NCBI RefSeq assembly: GCF_006494815.1 | Contig: NZ_CP041091.1 | Span: 248,001 to 312,000, forward strand | Length of the DNA: 64,000 nt | Direction: 5' to 3' | Source: Nocardioides sambongensis | GTDB taxonomy: Bacteria; Actinomycetota; Actinomycetes; Propionibacteriales; Nocardioidaceae | Part shown: positions 1 through 9,531 of the stretch, piece by piece | How positions within the stretch are numbered: position 1 is the first letter of the stretch | How the letters are laid out: each line of letters opens with the position of its first letter | Notes under the pieces: generated by a model | Seen by the model: the letters and a program-made list of their open reading frames with translations, nothing else | What the model was told of the DNA's origin: nothing | The model's database searches: none | Made by a program: the position numbers and the translations under genes

Positions 1-120
1 GAGGACCGGGCCACCGGCTACTGGGTGGCCCACACGGTGCTGATCGTGGTCAACGTCGCCATCGCCGCGCTGCTCGGGTCGCTGGGCTGGAAGGCGCTGC
101 GCAGCACCCGCAAGGCCTGA
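1..120 (+). CDS. C-terminal end of a membrane protein (partial)
   Basis: The window opens inside a reading frame that ends with TGA at 118-120. The visible 39 residues hold one hydrophobic segment (about residues 11-31, with the core HTVLIVVNVAIAALLG) followed by a basic tail ending RSTRKA, which fits a last transmembrane helix with a cytoplasmic tail under the positive-inside rule. The family cannot be recognised from this fragment. It lies upstream of the copper operon in the same direction, but nearly 200 bases separate it from the next gene, so co-transcription is uncertain. Confidence 0.6.
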   Translation, partial: EDRATGYWVAHTVLIVVNVAIAALLGSLGWKALRSTRKA

Positions 121-124
121 CCCC

Positions 125-140
125 CGGCCGGCACCGGCCG
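125..140. terminator. GC-rich hairpin after the partial gene
   Basis: CGGCCGG and CCGGCCG can pair over a two-base turn just after the stop of the first gene. There is no T tract. Such GC-only inverted repeats occur by chance in this composition, so this is a weak terminator call. Confidence 0.25.
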
Positions 141-235
141 CGCTGGCCGGCACCGGGTCCGGCGCCCCCGAGCCGGTGTGACGACCGTCGCGTCGGCACC
201 GGCACCGCAGAATCGGCCCGGCGTGGCCCGCCGCC

Positions 236-241
236 TAGAAT
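236..241 (+). promoter_or_regulatory. Candidate -10 element of the copper operon
   Basis: TAGAAT stands out in very GC-rich DNA and matches the actinobacterial -10 pattern TAnnnT. A start of transcription near 249-250 would give a leader of about 65 bases to the ATG at 316. A GTG at 250 is in frame with that gene, so a leaderless longer form is also possible. Confidence 0.4.
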
Positions 242-315
242 CGATCCCAGTGGCCCGGCCCCGGGCCGGTCGGCGCCGGACGCCGGCACGTCGCACTTGC
301 GTGGGAGTCCTGACC

Positions 316-945
316 ATGAGCGTGTCCGCCACCGCGGCGTCGACACCGCTCGGCGTGCGCAGGGCGCGGGGCCTGATCGCCGGCCTGGTCGCCGCCTTCG
401 GGGCGCTGGTCGCCCACGTCGCCGCCGGAGGCACCGTCGAGGTGGCGCCCGGCCTCGCCGTCGTCGCAGTCGCGGTGCCGCTCGGCATCGTCCTCACCCG
501 CGCCGACGCAGTCGCTCCGGGGCGACTGCTCGCGGTCGCCGGTGCCGCCCAGCTGGTCGGCCACCTGTGCCTGCTGATGTCGCCCTCCGGCGGCGGCCAC
601 AGCCATCACGGCGGTGCCGCGGCCGGCCTGGGTGCCGCAGCACTGCCGTCGGTCCCGATGCTCGCCGGGCACGCCGCCGTCGCGCTGGTCGTGGTCGGGC
701 TCACCGCGGGCCTGGACCGCGCGGTCCTCGACCTGCTGGCCGGCCTGCTGGTCCGCCTGCTGCCGCGGATCCCGGGTGCGGTGAGGCCACCGGGGACGAC
801 GCGGACGCTCGCCCTCGCCCGGCCCCGGGTACGACGTACCCGCGGCGTCACCGCGACCCGCAGCGCCCGAGGTCCACCGGCCCGTCCGTTCCACCTCCGC
901 CCGGCGCCGCTCCGCGGTCCCCGGGTGTCCCACGCGTCCTGCTGA
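316..945 (+). CDS. Copper-operon membrane protein, family not recognised
   Basis: This 209-residue protein has three or four hydrophobic segments in its first 155 residues (for example GLIAGLVAAFGALVAHVAAG) and a short His- and Gly-rich loop (GGGHSHHGG) between two of them that could bind a metal. The last 55 residues are Arg- and Pro-rich and look disordered. ATG 316 follows GGGAG at 302-306 with good spacing, hence the start chosen. A PCuAC copper chaperone gene begins 74 bases downstream and the rest of the operon concerns periplasmic copper, so a role in copper handling is likely by context only. An in-frame GTG at 250 would add 22 residues. Confidence 0.6.
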   Translation: MSVSATAASTPLGVRRARGLIAGLVAAFGALVAHVAAGGTVEVAPGLAVVAVAVPLGIVLTRADAVAPGRLLAVAGAAQLVGHLCLLMSPSGGGHSHHGGAAAGLGAAALPSVPMLAGHAAVALVVVGLTAGLDRAVLDLLAGLLVRLLPRIPGAVRPPGTTRTLALARPRVRRTRGVTATRSARGPPARPFHLRPAPLRGPRVSHASC

Positions 946-1019
946 CCCGGCCGTCGTCCGGCCCGGAGCACGGCGCTCCCCGGCGCGCACCCGCGCCCCC
1001 GACGAACGGAAACCCTGAC

Positions 1020-1607
1020 ATGACGAAGACCCGAACCAAGCTCGCCGTCCCGGCCGGGCTGCTCGCCCTGGTGCTGGCACCGGCGCTGGCCGCCTGTGGC
1101 AGCGACTCCGGCGAGGAGGCCGCCGCCGAGACCCCGTCCAGCGCGACGTCCGACGAGGCGGCGTCGCTCACCGTCACCGACCCGTGGGTGAAGGCGACGA
1201 AGGACGAGATGAGCGCCGCCTTCGGCACCCTGGTGAACGAGAGCGACGAGGACATCACGGTGGTCGGCGCCACCACCTCGGCCAGCGACACGACGGAGCT
1301 GCACGAGACCGTGCAGAACGACGACGGCTCGATGGCGATGCAGGCCAAGGAGGGCGGCTTCACCATTCCGGCCGGCGGTGAGCACGTGCTCGAGCCGGGT
1401 GGCGACCACGTGATGCTGATGGGCCTGACCGAGCCCGTCGAGGCCGGCACCACGGTCACCGTCACCTTCGCCCTCGACGACGGCACCACGCTGGCCGTCG
1501 AGGCCACCGCGAAGCCCTTCACCGGCGCCGACGAGAACTACCAGGACGGCGAGCACGGCGACATGGGCGACATGGGCGGCGAGAGCTCCGAGGGCGGCGA
1601 CCACTGA
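1020..1607 (+). CDS. PCuAC copper chaperone lipoprotein
   Basis: A 195-residue secreted lipoprotein: signal peptide with lipobox LAAC (Cys about residue 24), an acidic linker, then a PCu(A)C domain (DUF461) from about residue 50. The expected copper ligands are visible as His in ELHE, two Met residues in SMAM, and the HVMLM motif near residue 135. The tail is rich in His, Met and Asp (EHGDMGDMGG), as in many family members. Such proteins pass Cu(I) to cytochrome c oxidase outside the membrane. The stop overlaps the start of the DyP peroxidase gene (TGATG), so the two are probably translationally coupled. Confidence 0.9.
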   Translation: MTKTRTKLAVPAGLLALVLAPALAACGSDSGEEAAAETPSSATSDEAASLTVTDPWVKATKDEMSAAFGTLVNESDEDITVVGATTSASDTTELHETVQNDDGSMAMQAKEGGFTIPAGGEHVLEPGGDHVMLMGLTEPVEAGTTVTVTFALDDGTTLAVEATAKPFTGADENYQDGEHGDMGDMGGESSEGGDH

Positions 1608-2865
1608 TGGGCGGCGGTCCTCGCTGGGACCGCCGCCGGCTGCTCCGCACCGGTGCCGCCGCGGTCGGCGGCGCCGGCGCGGGGTGGAGCGTGTCGGCGG
1701 TGGTCGCCGACCGGGCCGCCGCGGCGGCACCGGACGCGACGCAGACCCTCAGCATCGCCCCGACCGCGGGCACCGAGACGGCCGTGGACGCCGGGCGCCA
1801 CCAGGCCGGTGTCGACACCCCGCCGCAGGCCCACCTGGCGCTGGTCGGATGGAACCTCACCGGTGGTCCCACCCGGTCCGGTCTGAGCCGGATGATGCGG
1901 TTGCTCACCGACGACGCACGGCGTCTGGCGGGGGGAGAGGGAGCCCTGGCCGACACCGAGCCCGAGCTGGCCGCCTACCCGTCCCGGCTCACCGTGACCT
2001 TCGGGTTCGGCCCGCGCGTCGTCGAGCGACTGGTGCGGCGCCCCGAGCGCCTCGGGTTGGAGGCGCTGCCGGAGTTCGCCGGGGACCGGCTCGAGGACGC
2101 CTGGGCGCAGACCGACGTGGTCGCCCAGGTGTGCTGTGACGACCCGACCACGCTGGCACACGCCCGCCGGATGCTGCTCAAGGACGCCGCCGCCTTCGCC
2201 GTGCCGGCGTGGATCCAGGAGGGCTTCCGCACCGCCCGCGGCACCGCGCCCGCGGGCACCACGATGCGGAACCTGATGGGCCAGGTGGACGGCACCGTCA
2301 ACCTCGATCCCGCCGAGCCGGTCTTCGACAAGCGGGTGTGGGCCGCTGGCGATCCGCGGTTCGACGGCGGCACCTTCCTGGTGGTGCGCCGGTTCCGGAT
2401 GGACATGGCCGGCTGGGACCGTGTCGACCGCACCGGGCGGGAGGCCACCATCGGTCGCCGCCTCGACAACGGCGCCCCGCTGACCGGGGCGAACGAGTTC
2501 GACGAGCCGGACTTCGAGGCGACCGACCGGTTCGGCTTCCCGGTGATCGACCCGGCCAGCCACATCGCCCGGGCCCGGCACCGCACGCCCGAGGAGCAGT
2601 TCCTTCGCCGGGCCTACAACTACAACGTGGCGGACCCCTCGAAGCCCGGGGCGACGACTCCGGCCTGGTCTTCCTCGCGTTCACCGCGGACGTCGCCGGG
2701 TCCTTCGTCCCGGTCCAGCGCCGGCTCGCCGAGACCGACCGGCTCAACGAGTGGGCGACCGCGATCGGCTCCGCCGTCTACGCGATTCCGCCCGCCGCGC
2801 CCGAAGATGGGTACGTCGGCCAGCAGCTGCTGGAGTCCGGCACCGACCAGGAGGACACGGCATGA
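1607..2865 (+). CDS. Tat-exported DyP-type peroxidase (frameshift)
   Basis: Dye-decolorizing heme peroxidase, about 419 residues once repaired. The N terminus carries a twin-arginine signal (RRRLLRTGAAAVGG). The body shows DyP motifs: MRNLMGQVDGTVN contains the GxxDG signature whose Asp acts in catalysis, and FLVVRRFRMDM follows; the proximal His is probably that in ASHIARARH. The frame breaks at the GGGG run 2648-2651: up to YNYNVADPSKPG it reads in frame 2, afterwards DDSGLVFLAFTADVAGSF continues in frame 1. One extra G restores a normal-length protein. Its place between PCuAC and CopC links it to the copper operon rather than to an Efe iron uptake system. The stop overlaps copC (ATGA). Confidence 0.88.
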
Positions 2866-3547
2866 CCGCCCAACCCGCACCGGCACCACGACGCCGGCGG
2901 CGCCCCGGCGCCCGCTCCGGCCGCCGACGGGCGGGAACGGGCGGTCTGATCGCCGCGCTCGCGGCGGTGGCGTTGCTGCTCGGCGCCGGCTGGTCCGCCC
3001 CGGCCTCGGCGCACGCCAGCCTGGTCTCCTCCGACCCCGGCGACGGCGACCGGCTGGACGCGGTGCCCGCGCGGATCTCCCTCACCTTCAGCGAGTCGAT
3101 GAGTGAGCCGGCCTACATCGTGGTGACCGGACCCGACGGCGAGGAGGCCGGCAAGGGCGAGGTCGCCGTCGACGGCTCCGAGGTGTCCGTCGCCGTCGCG
3201 GACGGTGCGGCCGAGGGCAGCTACACCGTCGCGTTCCGGGTGGTCTCCGCCGACGGTCACCCGGTCACCGGACAGTACGCGTTCGTGGTCGGCGACGGAC
3301 CCGCCGCCGGCGCGGGGGCGACGTCCTCGGGTGAGGGTGGCACCGACGGGACCGACGGCTCCGACTCCGCCGCGGAGTCGGCCCCGCCGACTCCGACTCC
3401 GGGTCCGATGCCGGGTCCGGTGCCGAGTCGGAGGCGTCCGACTCCGACGACTCGTCGCTGCGGACCGTGCAGTGGGCCGTCGGGATCGGCCTCTTCGCCG
3501 CGGCCGGCGTGCTGTACCTGCTCTCCCGCCGGAGGAAGTCCGAGTGA
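2862..3547 (+). CDS. copC: CopC-domain copper-binding protein, membrane anchored (frameshift)
   Basis: About 228 residues when repaired. After a basic signal region the mature protein would begin HASLVSSDPGDGDRL, the hallmark CopC N terminus in which the first His ligates Cu(II). The second site motif DGHPVTGQYAFVV follows. A Ser-, Asp- and Glu-rich linker leads to a single C-terminal transmembrane helix (VGIGLFAAAGVLYLL) and a basic tail. The frame breaks at the CCCC run 3382-3385; one added C joins the domain to the helix and the stop at 3545-3547. The ATG overlaps the DyP stop and the stop overlaps the next GTG, so the cluster is a coupled operon. Confidence 0.85.
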
Positions 3548-5552
3548 CCACCCACGAGCCCACCGCCCCCGCCTCCGAGGTCGACGACCCCCGGGGCGGT
3601 CCGCAGCGCGGACCGGTGGTGCTCGCCGCCGTGCTGGCGGCCGTGGGTGCGCTGATCGTCCTCCTGCTGGCCGGCGGGGGAGCACCGCAGGAGCCGATCC
3701 CGGGTCTGCCCGACCCCGGCCGGGTGACCGGGTGGGGCCTGCCGCTGAGCCGGCTGGCCGCGGACCTGCTCGCGGTGGGCGTGCTGGCCGGCCTGCTCGT
3801 CGTACCGCTCACGATGCGGCGGCCCGGTGACGACCTGACCGGGCGTGCGCTGCGCGCGACGGGGGCGGTGCGCTGGCTGGCGGCGGGTTGGGCGGCGACC
3901 GCGCTGGTGCAGGCGGTGCTGACCTACTCCGACCAGTTCGCGGTGCCGGTCAGCCGGATGACGTTCCGGGAGGTCAGCGGGTTCCTGCGCACCGTGGACC
4001 AGGGGCAGGCGCTCCTGGTGCAGGCACTGATGGCCGCGGTCGTCGCGGTCGCGGTCCGCTGGGTGCTGACCTCGCGTGGTGCCTTGGTCCTGCTGGTCCT
4101 GGCACTGGCCGCCGTGACGCCGCCGCTGCTGACCGGCCACGCGGCCTCCTCGGGCAGCCACGACACCGCGATCGTCGCGATCCTGGTGCACGTCCTGGCG
4201 GCGGTGGTCTGGGTCGGCGGCCTGGTCGCCCTGTGGTGGCACCTGGCCCTCGACCGCTCGCTGCAGGAGCGTGCGGTGCGCCGGTTCGCCGCCGTCGCCA
4301 CCTGGTGCTTCGCGCTGACCGCGGCGTCCGGCGTGGTCAGCGCCTGGGTGCGGATCGGCTCCTTCGACGAGCTCGACTCCGCCTACGCGGTGGGCGCGCT
4401 GGTCAAGGTCACCGTGCTCGGCGTGATCGGCCTGCTCGCCCTGCGGGTGCGGCGCGCCGTGATCTCCCGCGGACCGGGCAGCTGGCGCTCGCTGGCCGCC
4501 ATCACCGCCGGCGAGGGGTGCTGATGGCCACCGCGATCGGCCTCGGCGTCGGACTCTCCCGCACCCCGACCCCGGTCGGCGAGCCCTACACGTCGGTGGC
4601 CGAGAGCGTGCTGGGTGGGCCGGTCCCGCCGGAGCCCACGCTGGGCCGGCTGCTGTGGTCCTACACGCCCAACGGGGTCGGTCTGGCCGTGGTCGCGATC
4701 GGTGGGGCCGCCTACCTGGCCGGCGTGCTGCGGCTGCGCCGCCGCGGCGACCACTGGTCGATCGGCCGGACGATCGCTTTCTTCGCCGGGCTGCTGGTGA
4801 TCGCCTACGCGACCTTCGGCGGACTGGGCACCTATGCCCACGTGATGTTCAGCGCGCACATGGCCGCGCACATGCTGCTGTCGATGGTGGCGCCGATCCT
4901 GATCGTCGTCGGCGGCCCGATCGCGCTCGCCCTGCGCGCGCTGCCCGGCTCCGACGTCCCCGGGGGCGCCGGTCCGCGGCAGATGCTCGCCGGCGCACTC
5001 GCCTCCCGCCCGGCACGGTGGCTGTTCCACCCGGTGACGGCCGGGCTGCTGCTGGTGGGCAGCCTGTACGCGGTCTACCTCACCGGCATGTTCGACTGGC
5101 TGATGCGCAGCCACCTCGGCCACGCCGCGATGGAGGTGCACTTCCTGGCGGCCGGCCTGATCTTCTTCGAGCTGCTGCTGGGGGAGCGCCCCGGCCACCC
5201 GGTGCCCTACCTGAGCCGTCTGCTCCTGCTGCTCGTCACGATGCCGTTCCACGCCTTCTTCTCGGTCACCGTGATGGGGTCGGACCGGATCATCGGCGAG
5301 GACTACTACACGCTGCTCTCGGTGCCGTACGTGCCCGACCTGCTCGCCGACCAGAACCTGGCCGGATCGATGAACTGGGCACTCGGCGAGGTGCCGATGG
5401 TGATGGTCATCGTCGTCCTGGTGATCCAGTGGTGGCGCGACGACACCCGCACCGCGCGGCGCCGGGACCGGGCCGCGGACCGGGACGGCGACGCCGAGCT
5501 GGAGGCCTACAACCGGATGCTGCAGGGGATCTCCGAGCACGACCGCGGTTGA
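3544..5552 (+). CDS. CopD-CtaG fusion: copper import and oxidase assembly protein (frameshift)
   Basis: As written the sequence gives two frames: a CopD-like protein with about eight membrane segments ending in a TGA near 4524, and a CtaG (caa3_CtaG) protein from 4524 with about seven more. The joint is a GGGG run at 4515-4518; adding one G reads straight through (AGEGVLMATAIGLG) and yields one protein of about 669 residues. Known actinobacterial bifunctional CopD/cytochrome c oxidase assembly proteins have this length and order, so I call one gene. CopD takes up copper from CopC; CtaG helps load the CuB site of the oxidase. If the break is real, two proteins would be made from overlapping genes. 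Confidence 0.82.
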
Positions 5553-5631
5553 GTTGGGGGTTGGCCCCGTTGAGTCGGGGGTTGGCCCCGTTGAGTTGGG
5601 GGTTGGCCCCGTTGAGTCGGGGGTTCCGGCC
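5548..5631. repeat. 21-base tandem repeat, four units
   Basis: Unit GTTGAGTTGGGGGTTGGCCCC begins at 5548, 5569, 5590 and 5611. Units 1 and 3 have GAGTTG, units 2 and 4 have GAGTCG, so the array is also a 42-base repeat; the fourth unit decays after GGGGGTT. The TGA stop of the CtaG frame lies in the first unit. The GGGG/CCCC arms inside each unit could form small hairpins. Confidence 0.95.
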
Positions 5632-5689
5632 CGGTCGACTCGGCACCCCGGTACGACGCCGCGCGGGCGTCCGCCGTACGGGAAAAGCA

Positions 5690-5721
5690 GCACTGCCACC
5701 CGGATCACCGGGTGGCAGTGC
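5690..5721. terminator. Bidirectional terminator between ctaG and sdhB
   Basis: A perfect 14-base-pair stem (GCACTGCCACCCGG and its complement) closes an ATCA loop between two convergent operons. AAAA precedes the stem, giving a U stretch to the minus-strand transcript. This should end both the copper and sdh transcripts. Confidence 0.85.
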
Positions 5722-5738
5722 GAGGTCCTCACCGCGCC

Positions 5739-5782
5739 GAGCGGTCCCGAACGAACGGTCGAGCGGTCCCGAACGGACGATC
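5739..5782. repeat. 22-base tandem repeat, two units
   Basis: GAGCGGTCCCGAACG starts at 5739 and again at 5761; the following seven bases also nearly match. It sits between the terminator and the sdhB stop codon. Confidence 0.8.
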
Positions 5783-5792
5783 GACGGGTCGG

Positions 5793-6547
5793 TCAGTGGC
5801 CGTTCTTCATGGCCGTACGCAGGTCCTTGTTCAGCTGGCTGATCACGTCCAGCGGGATCTCCTTCGGGCAGGCCGAGGCGCACTCACCGATGTTGGTGCA
5901 GCCGCCGAAGCCCTCGTGGTCGTGCTGGCCGACCATGTCGACCACCCGGCTGTAGCGCTCGGGCTGGCCCTGGGGGAGCTCGCCGAGGTGGGTGATCTTG
6001 GCGCCGAGGAAGAGCGAGGCGGAGCCGTTCGGGCACGCCGCCACGCAGGCGCCGCAGCCGATGCAGGTGGCCACGTTGAACGCGCGCATCGCCTTGTCCC
6101 GCGGGGCCGGGACCGAGTTGGCCTCCGGTGCGGAGCCGGTGTTGGCGGAGATGAAGCCGCCGGACTGGATGATCCGGTCGAACGCGGAGCGGTCGACGAT
6201 CAGGTCCTTGATGACGCTGAACGGCTCGGCGCGCCACGGCTCGACGGTGATCGTGTCGCCGTCCTTGAACGAGCGCATGTGCAGCTGGCAGGTGGTGGTG
6301 ACCTCGGGGCCGTGCGCCTGGCCGTTGATCATCAGCGAGCACGTGCCGCAGATGCCCTCGCGACAGTCGGAGTCGAACGCGACGGGCTCCTCGCCCTTCT
6401 CGTTCAGCTGCTCGTTGAGGACGTCGAGCATCTCCAGGAAGCTCATGTCCGGAGAGATGCCGGCCACCTGGTAGGTGTGGATGCCGCCGGCGTCGTTCGG
6501 GCCCGACTGGCGCCAGATCTTGAGGGTCAGGTTCATCTCGCCCGCGC

Positions 6548-6551
<4 letters not shown>
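5793..6551 (-). CDS. sdhB: Succinate dehydrogenase iron-sulfur subunit
   Basis: A 252-residue iron-sulfur subunit of complex II. The [2Fe-2S] ligands are seen in CREGICGTC (Cys 63, 68, 71) with Cys 88; the C-terminal half has [12 protein letters not shown] (Cys 163, 166, 169, 173) and [12 protein letters not shown] (Cys 218, 224, 228) for the [4Fe-4S] and [3Fe-4S] clusters. It carries electrons from the SdhA flavin to menaquinone at SdhC. The GTG start overlaps the sdhA stop (GTGA), so translation is coupled. A second start, ATG at 6536, would remove five residues. Confidence 0.97.
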
Positions 6552-8581
<2,030 letters not shown>

Positions 8582-8593
8582 GGGTGCGGCTCC

Positions 8594-9316
8594 TTACTTC
8601 TCGATGATGCCGACGAGGACGGACAGCGGAACCAGCGCGAAGCCGCCGGCGATCACGATCGCGACGACCCAGCCGGCAGCCCGGGCCCGGGCGCGGGAGG
8701 TGGCGGAGTTGGTGAAGCCCAGCGTCTGCAGCGAGCTGAACGTGCCGTGGTGCAGGTGCATGCCGAGGGCGAGCATCGCGAGCAGGTAGATCACGGTGAT
8801 CCACCAGACGTCGAACGACTCCACCATCAGCTTGTAGGGGTTGTGCTCCGGGTCGCCGGTCTCACCGTTGCTCGGGTTGATCTTGACGATCGTGAAGTTG
8901 AGCAGGTGCCAGACCAGGAACGCCAGGATGGTGACGCCGCCCCAGCGCATCGTGCGCGAGGAGACCGACGAGCCGTTGTTGGTCTTGACGACGTACTTGA
9001 CGGGGCGGGCCCGCGCAGCGCGCTTGGCCAGGATCACCGCGCAGGTGACGTGGACGACCAGCGCCACGATCAGGCCGACCCGGATGATCCACAGCGCACC
9101 CTCGTGCGGAAGCATCGGCTCGCCGATCTCGCGCAGGTGCTCGGCGTACTCGTTGAACGAGTCCTCGCCGCTGAAGGCCTTGAGGTTGCCGTACATGTGC
9201 GCCAGGACGAAGGCGATGAACAGCAGGCCGCTGACGGCCATGAGGATTTTCAGGGCGATGGTCGATCGGGCTGCTCGTGAGCCCTTCACCAATGAGGGTC
9301 GCGTCGTCGTTGCCAC
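8594..9316 (-). CDS. sdhC: Succinate dehydrogenase cytochrome b558 subunit
   Basis: A 240-residue membrane anchor with five hydrophobic helices (about residues 22-42, 72-98, 126-144, 170-190 and 212-236) and several helix His residues (HMYG, HVTC, WHLL, HLHHG) that can ligate two hemes. This is the single-polypeptide b558 type, so no sdhD is expected, unlike M. tuberculosis Rv3316-Rv3319. It anchors SdhAB and reduces menaquinone. The GTG start has no ribosome binding site but lies 8 bases from a TAGCCT hexamer, which suggests a leaderless transcript. First gene of sdhCAB. Confidence 0.95.
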   Translation of the reverse strand: MATTTRPSLVKGSRAARSTIALKILMAVSGLLFIAFVLAHMYGNLKAFSGEDSFNEYAEHLREIGEPMLPHEGALWIIRVGLIVALVVHVTCAVILAKRAARARPVKYVVKTNNGSSVSSRTMRWGGVTILAFLVWHLLNFTIVKINPSNGETGDPEHNPYKLMVESFDVWWITVIYLLAMLALGMHLHHGTFSSLQTLGFTNSATSRARARAAGWVVAIVIAGGFALVPLSVLVGIIEK

Positions 9317-9324
9317 GAGGGGTC

Positions 9325-9330
9325 AGGCTA
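9325..9330 (-). promoter_or_regulatory. Candidate -10 of sdhCAB
   Basis: TAGCCT on the minus strand, 8 bases before the sdhC GTG, where no ribosome binding site is seen. It matches the spacing seen at other leaderless-type starts in this window. I could not find a clear -35. Confidence 0.45.
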
Positions 9331-9377
9331 CTCCCGCTGACGGCGAATGGGTGAGCCGCGTCATGTGAGATATGCAC

Positions 9378-9393
9378 GTAAGGCGACCCTTAC
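9378..9393. promoter_or_regulatory. Inverted repeat in the sdhC-fdh intergenic region
   Basis: GTAAGGCGACCCTTAC is a perfect inverted repeat with 6-base arms and a 4-base spacer. A second one, CCGGTCG...CGACCGG, spans 9393-9417. Both lie between the divergent sdhC and fdh genes, upstream of the candidate sdh -10, where a regulator could act. No regulator can be named. Confidence 0.45.
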
Positions 9394-9531
9394 CGGTCGG
9401 TGGAGAGCCTCGACCGGCCCGTCACGAGTTGATCAGATCTGTCTATCAGGGCATCCACATTTCGTCTTTGACGCGTACAACCGCAGACGACCAGCCTTGC
9501 TCCGACGGACGGGTGTGAGGAGGCAGGGGCG

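Noticed and set aside
5548..5631. CRISPR array
   Set aside because: Units are directly adjacent without spacers, and no cas genes are nearby.
4383..5732. 449-codon minus-strand frame opposite ctaG
   Set aside because: His/Gln/Val-rich antisense shadow of membrane codons.
9364..9379. CRP/GlxR-like site TGTGAGATATGCAC upstream of sdhC
   Set aside because: The left half fits, but the right half is shifted by a base and lacks TCACA, so it is not a credible site.
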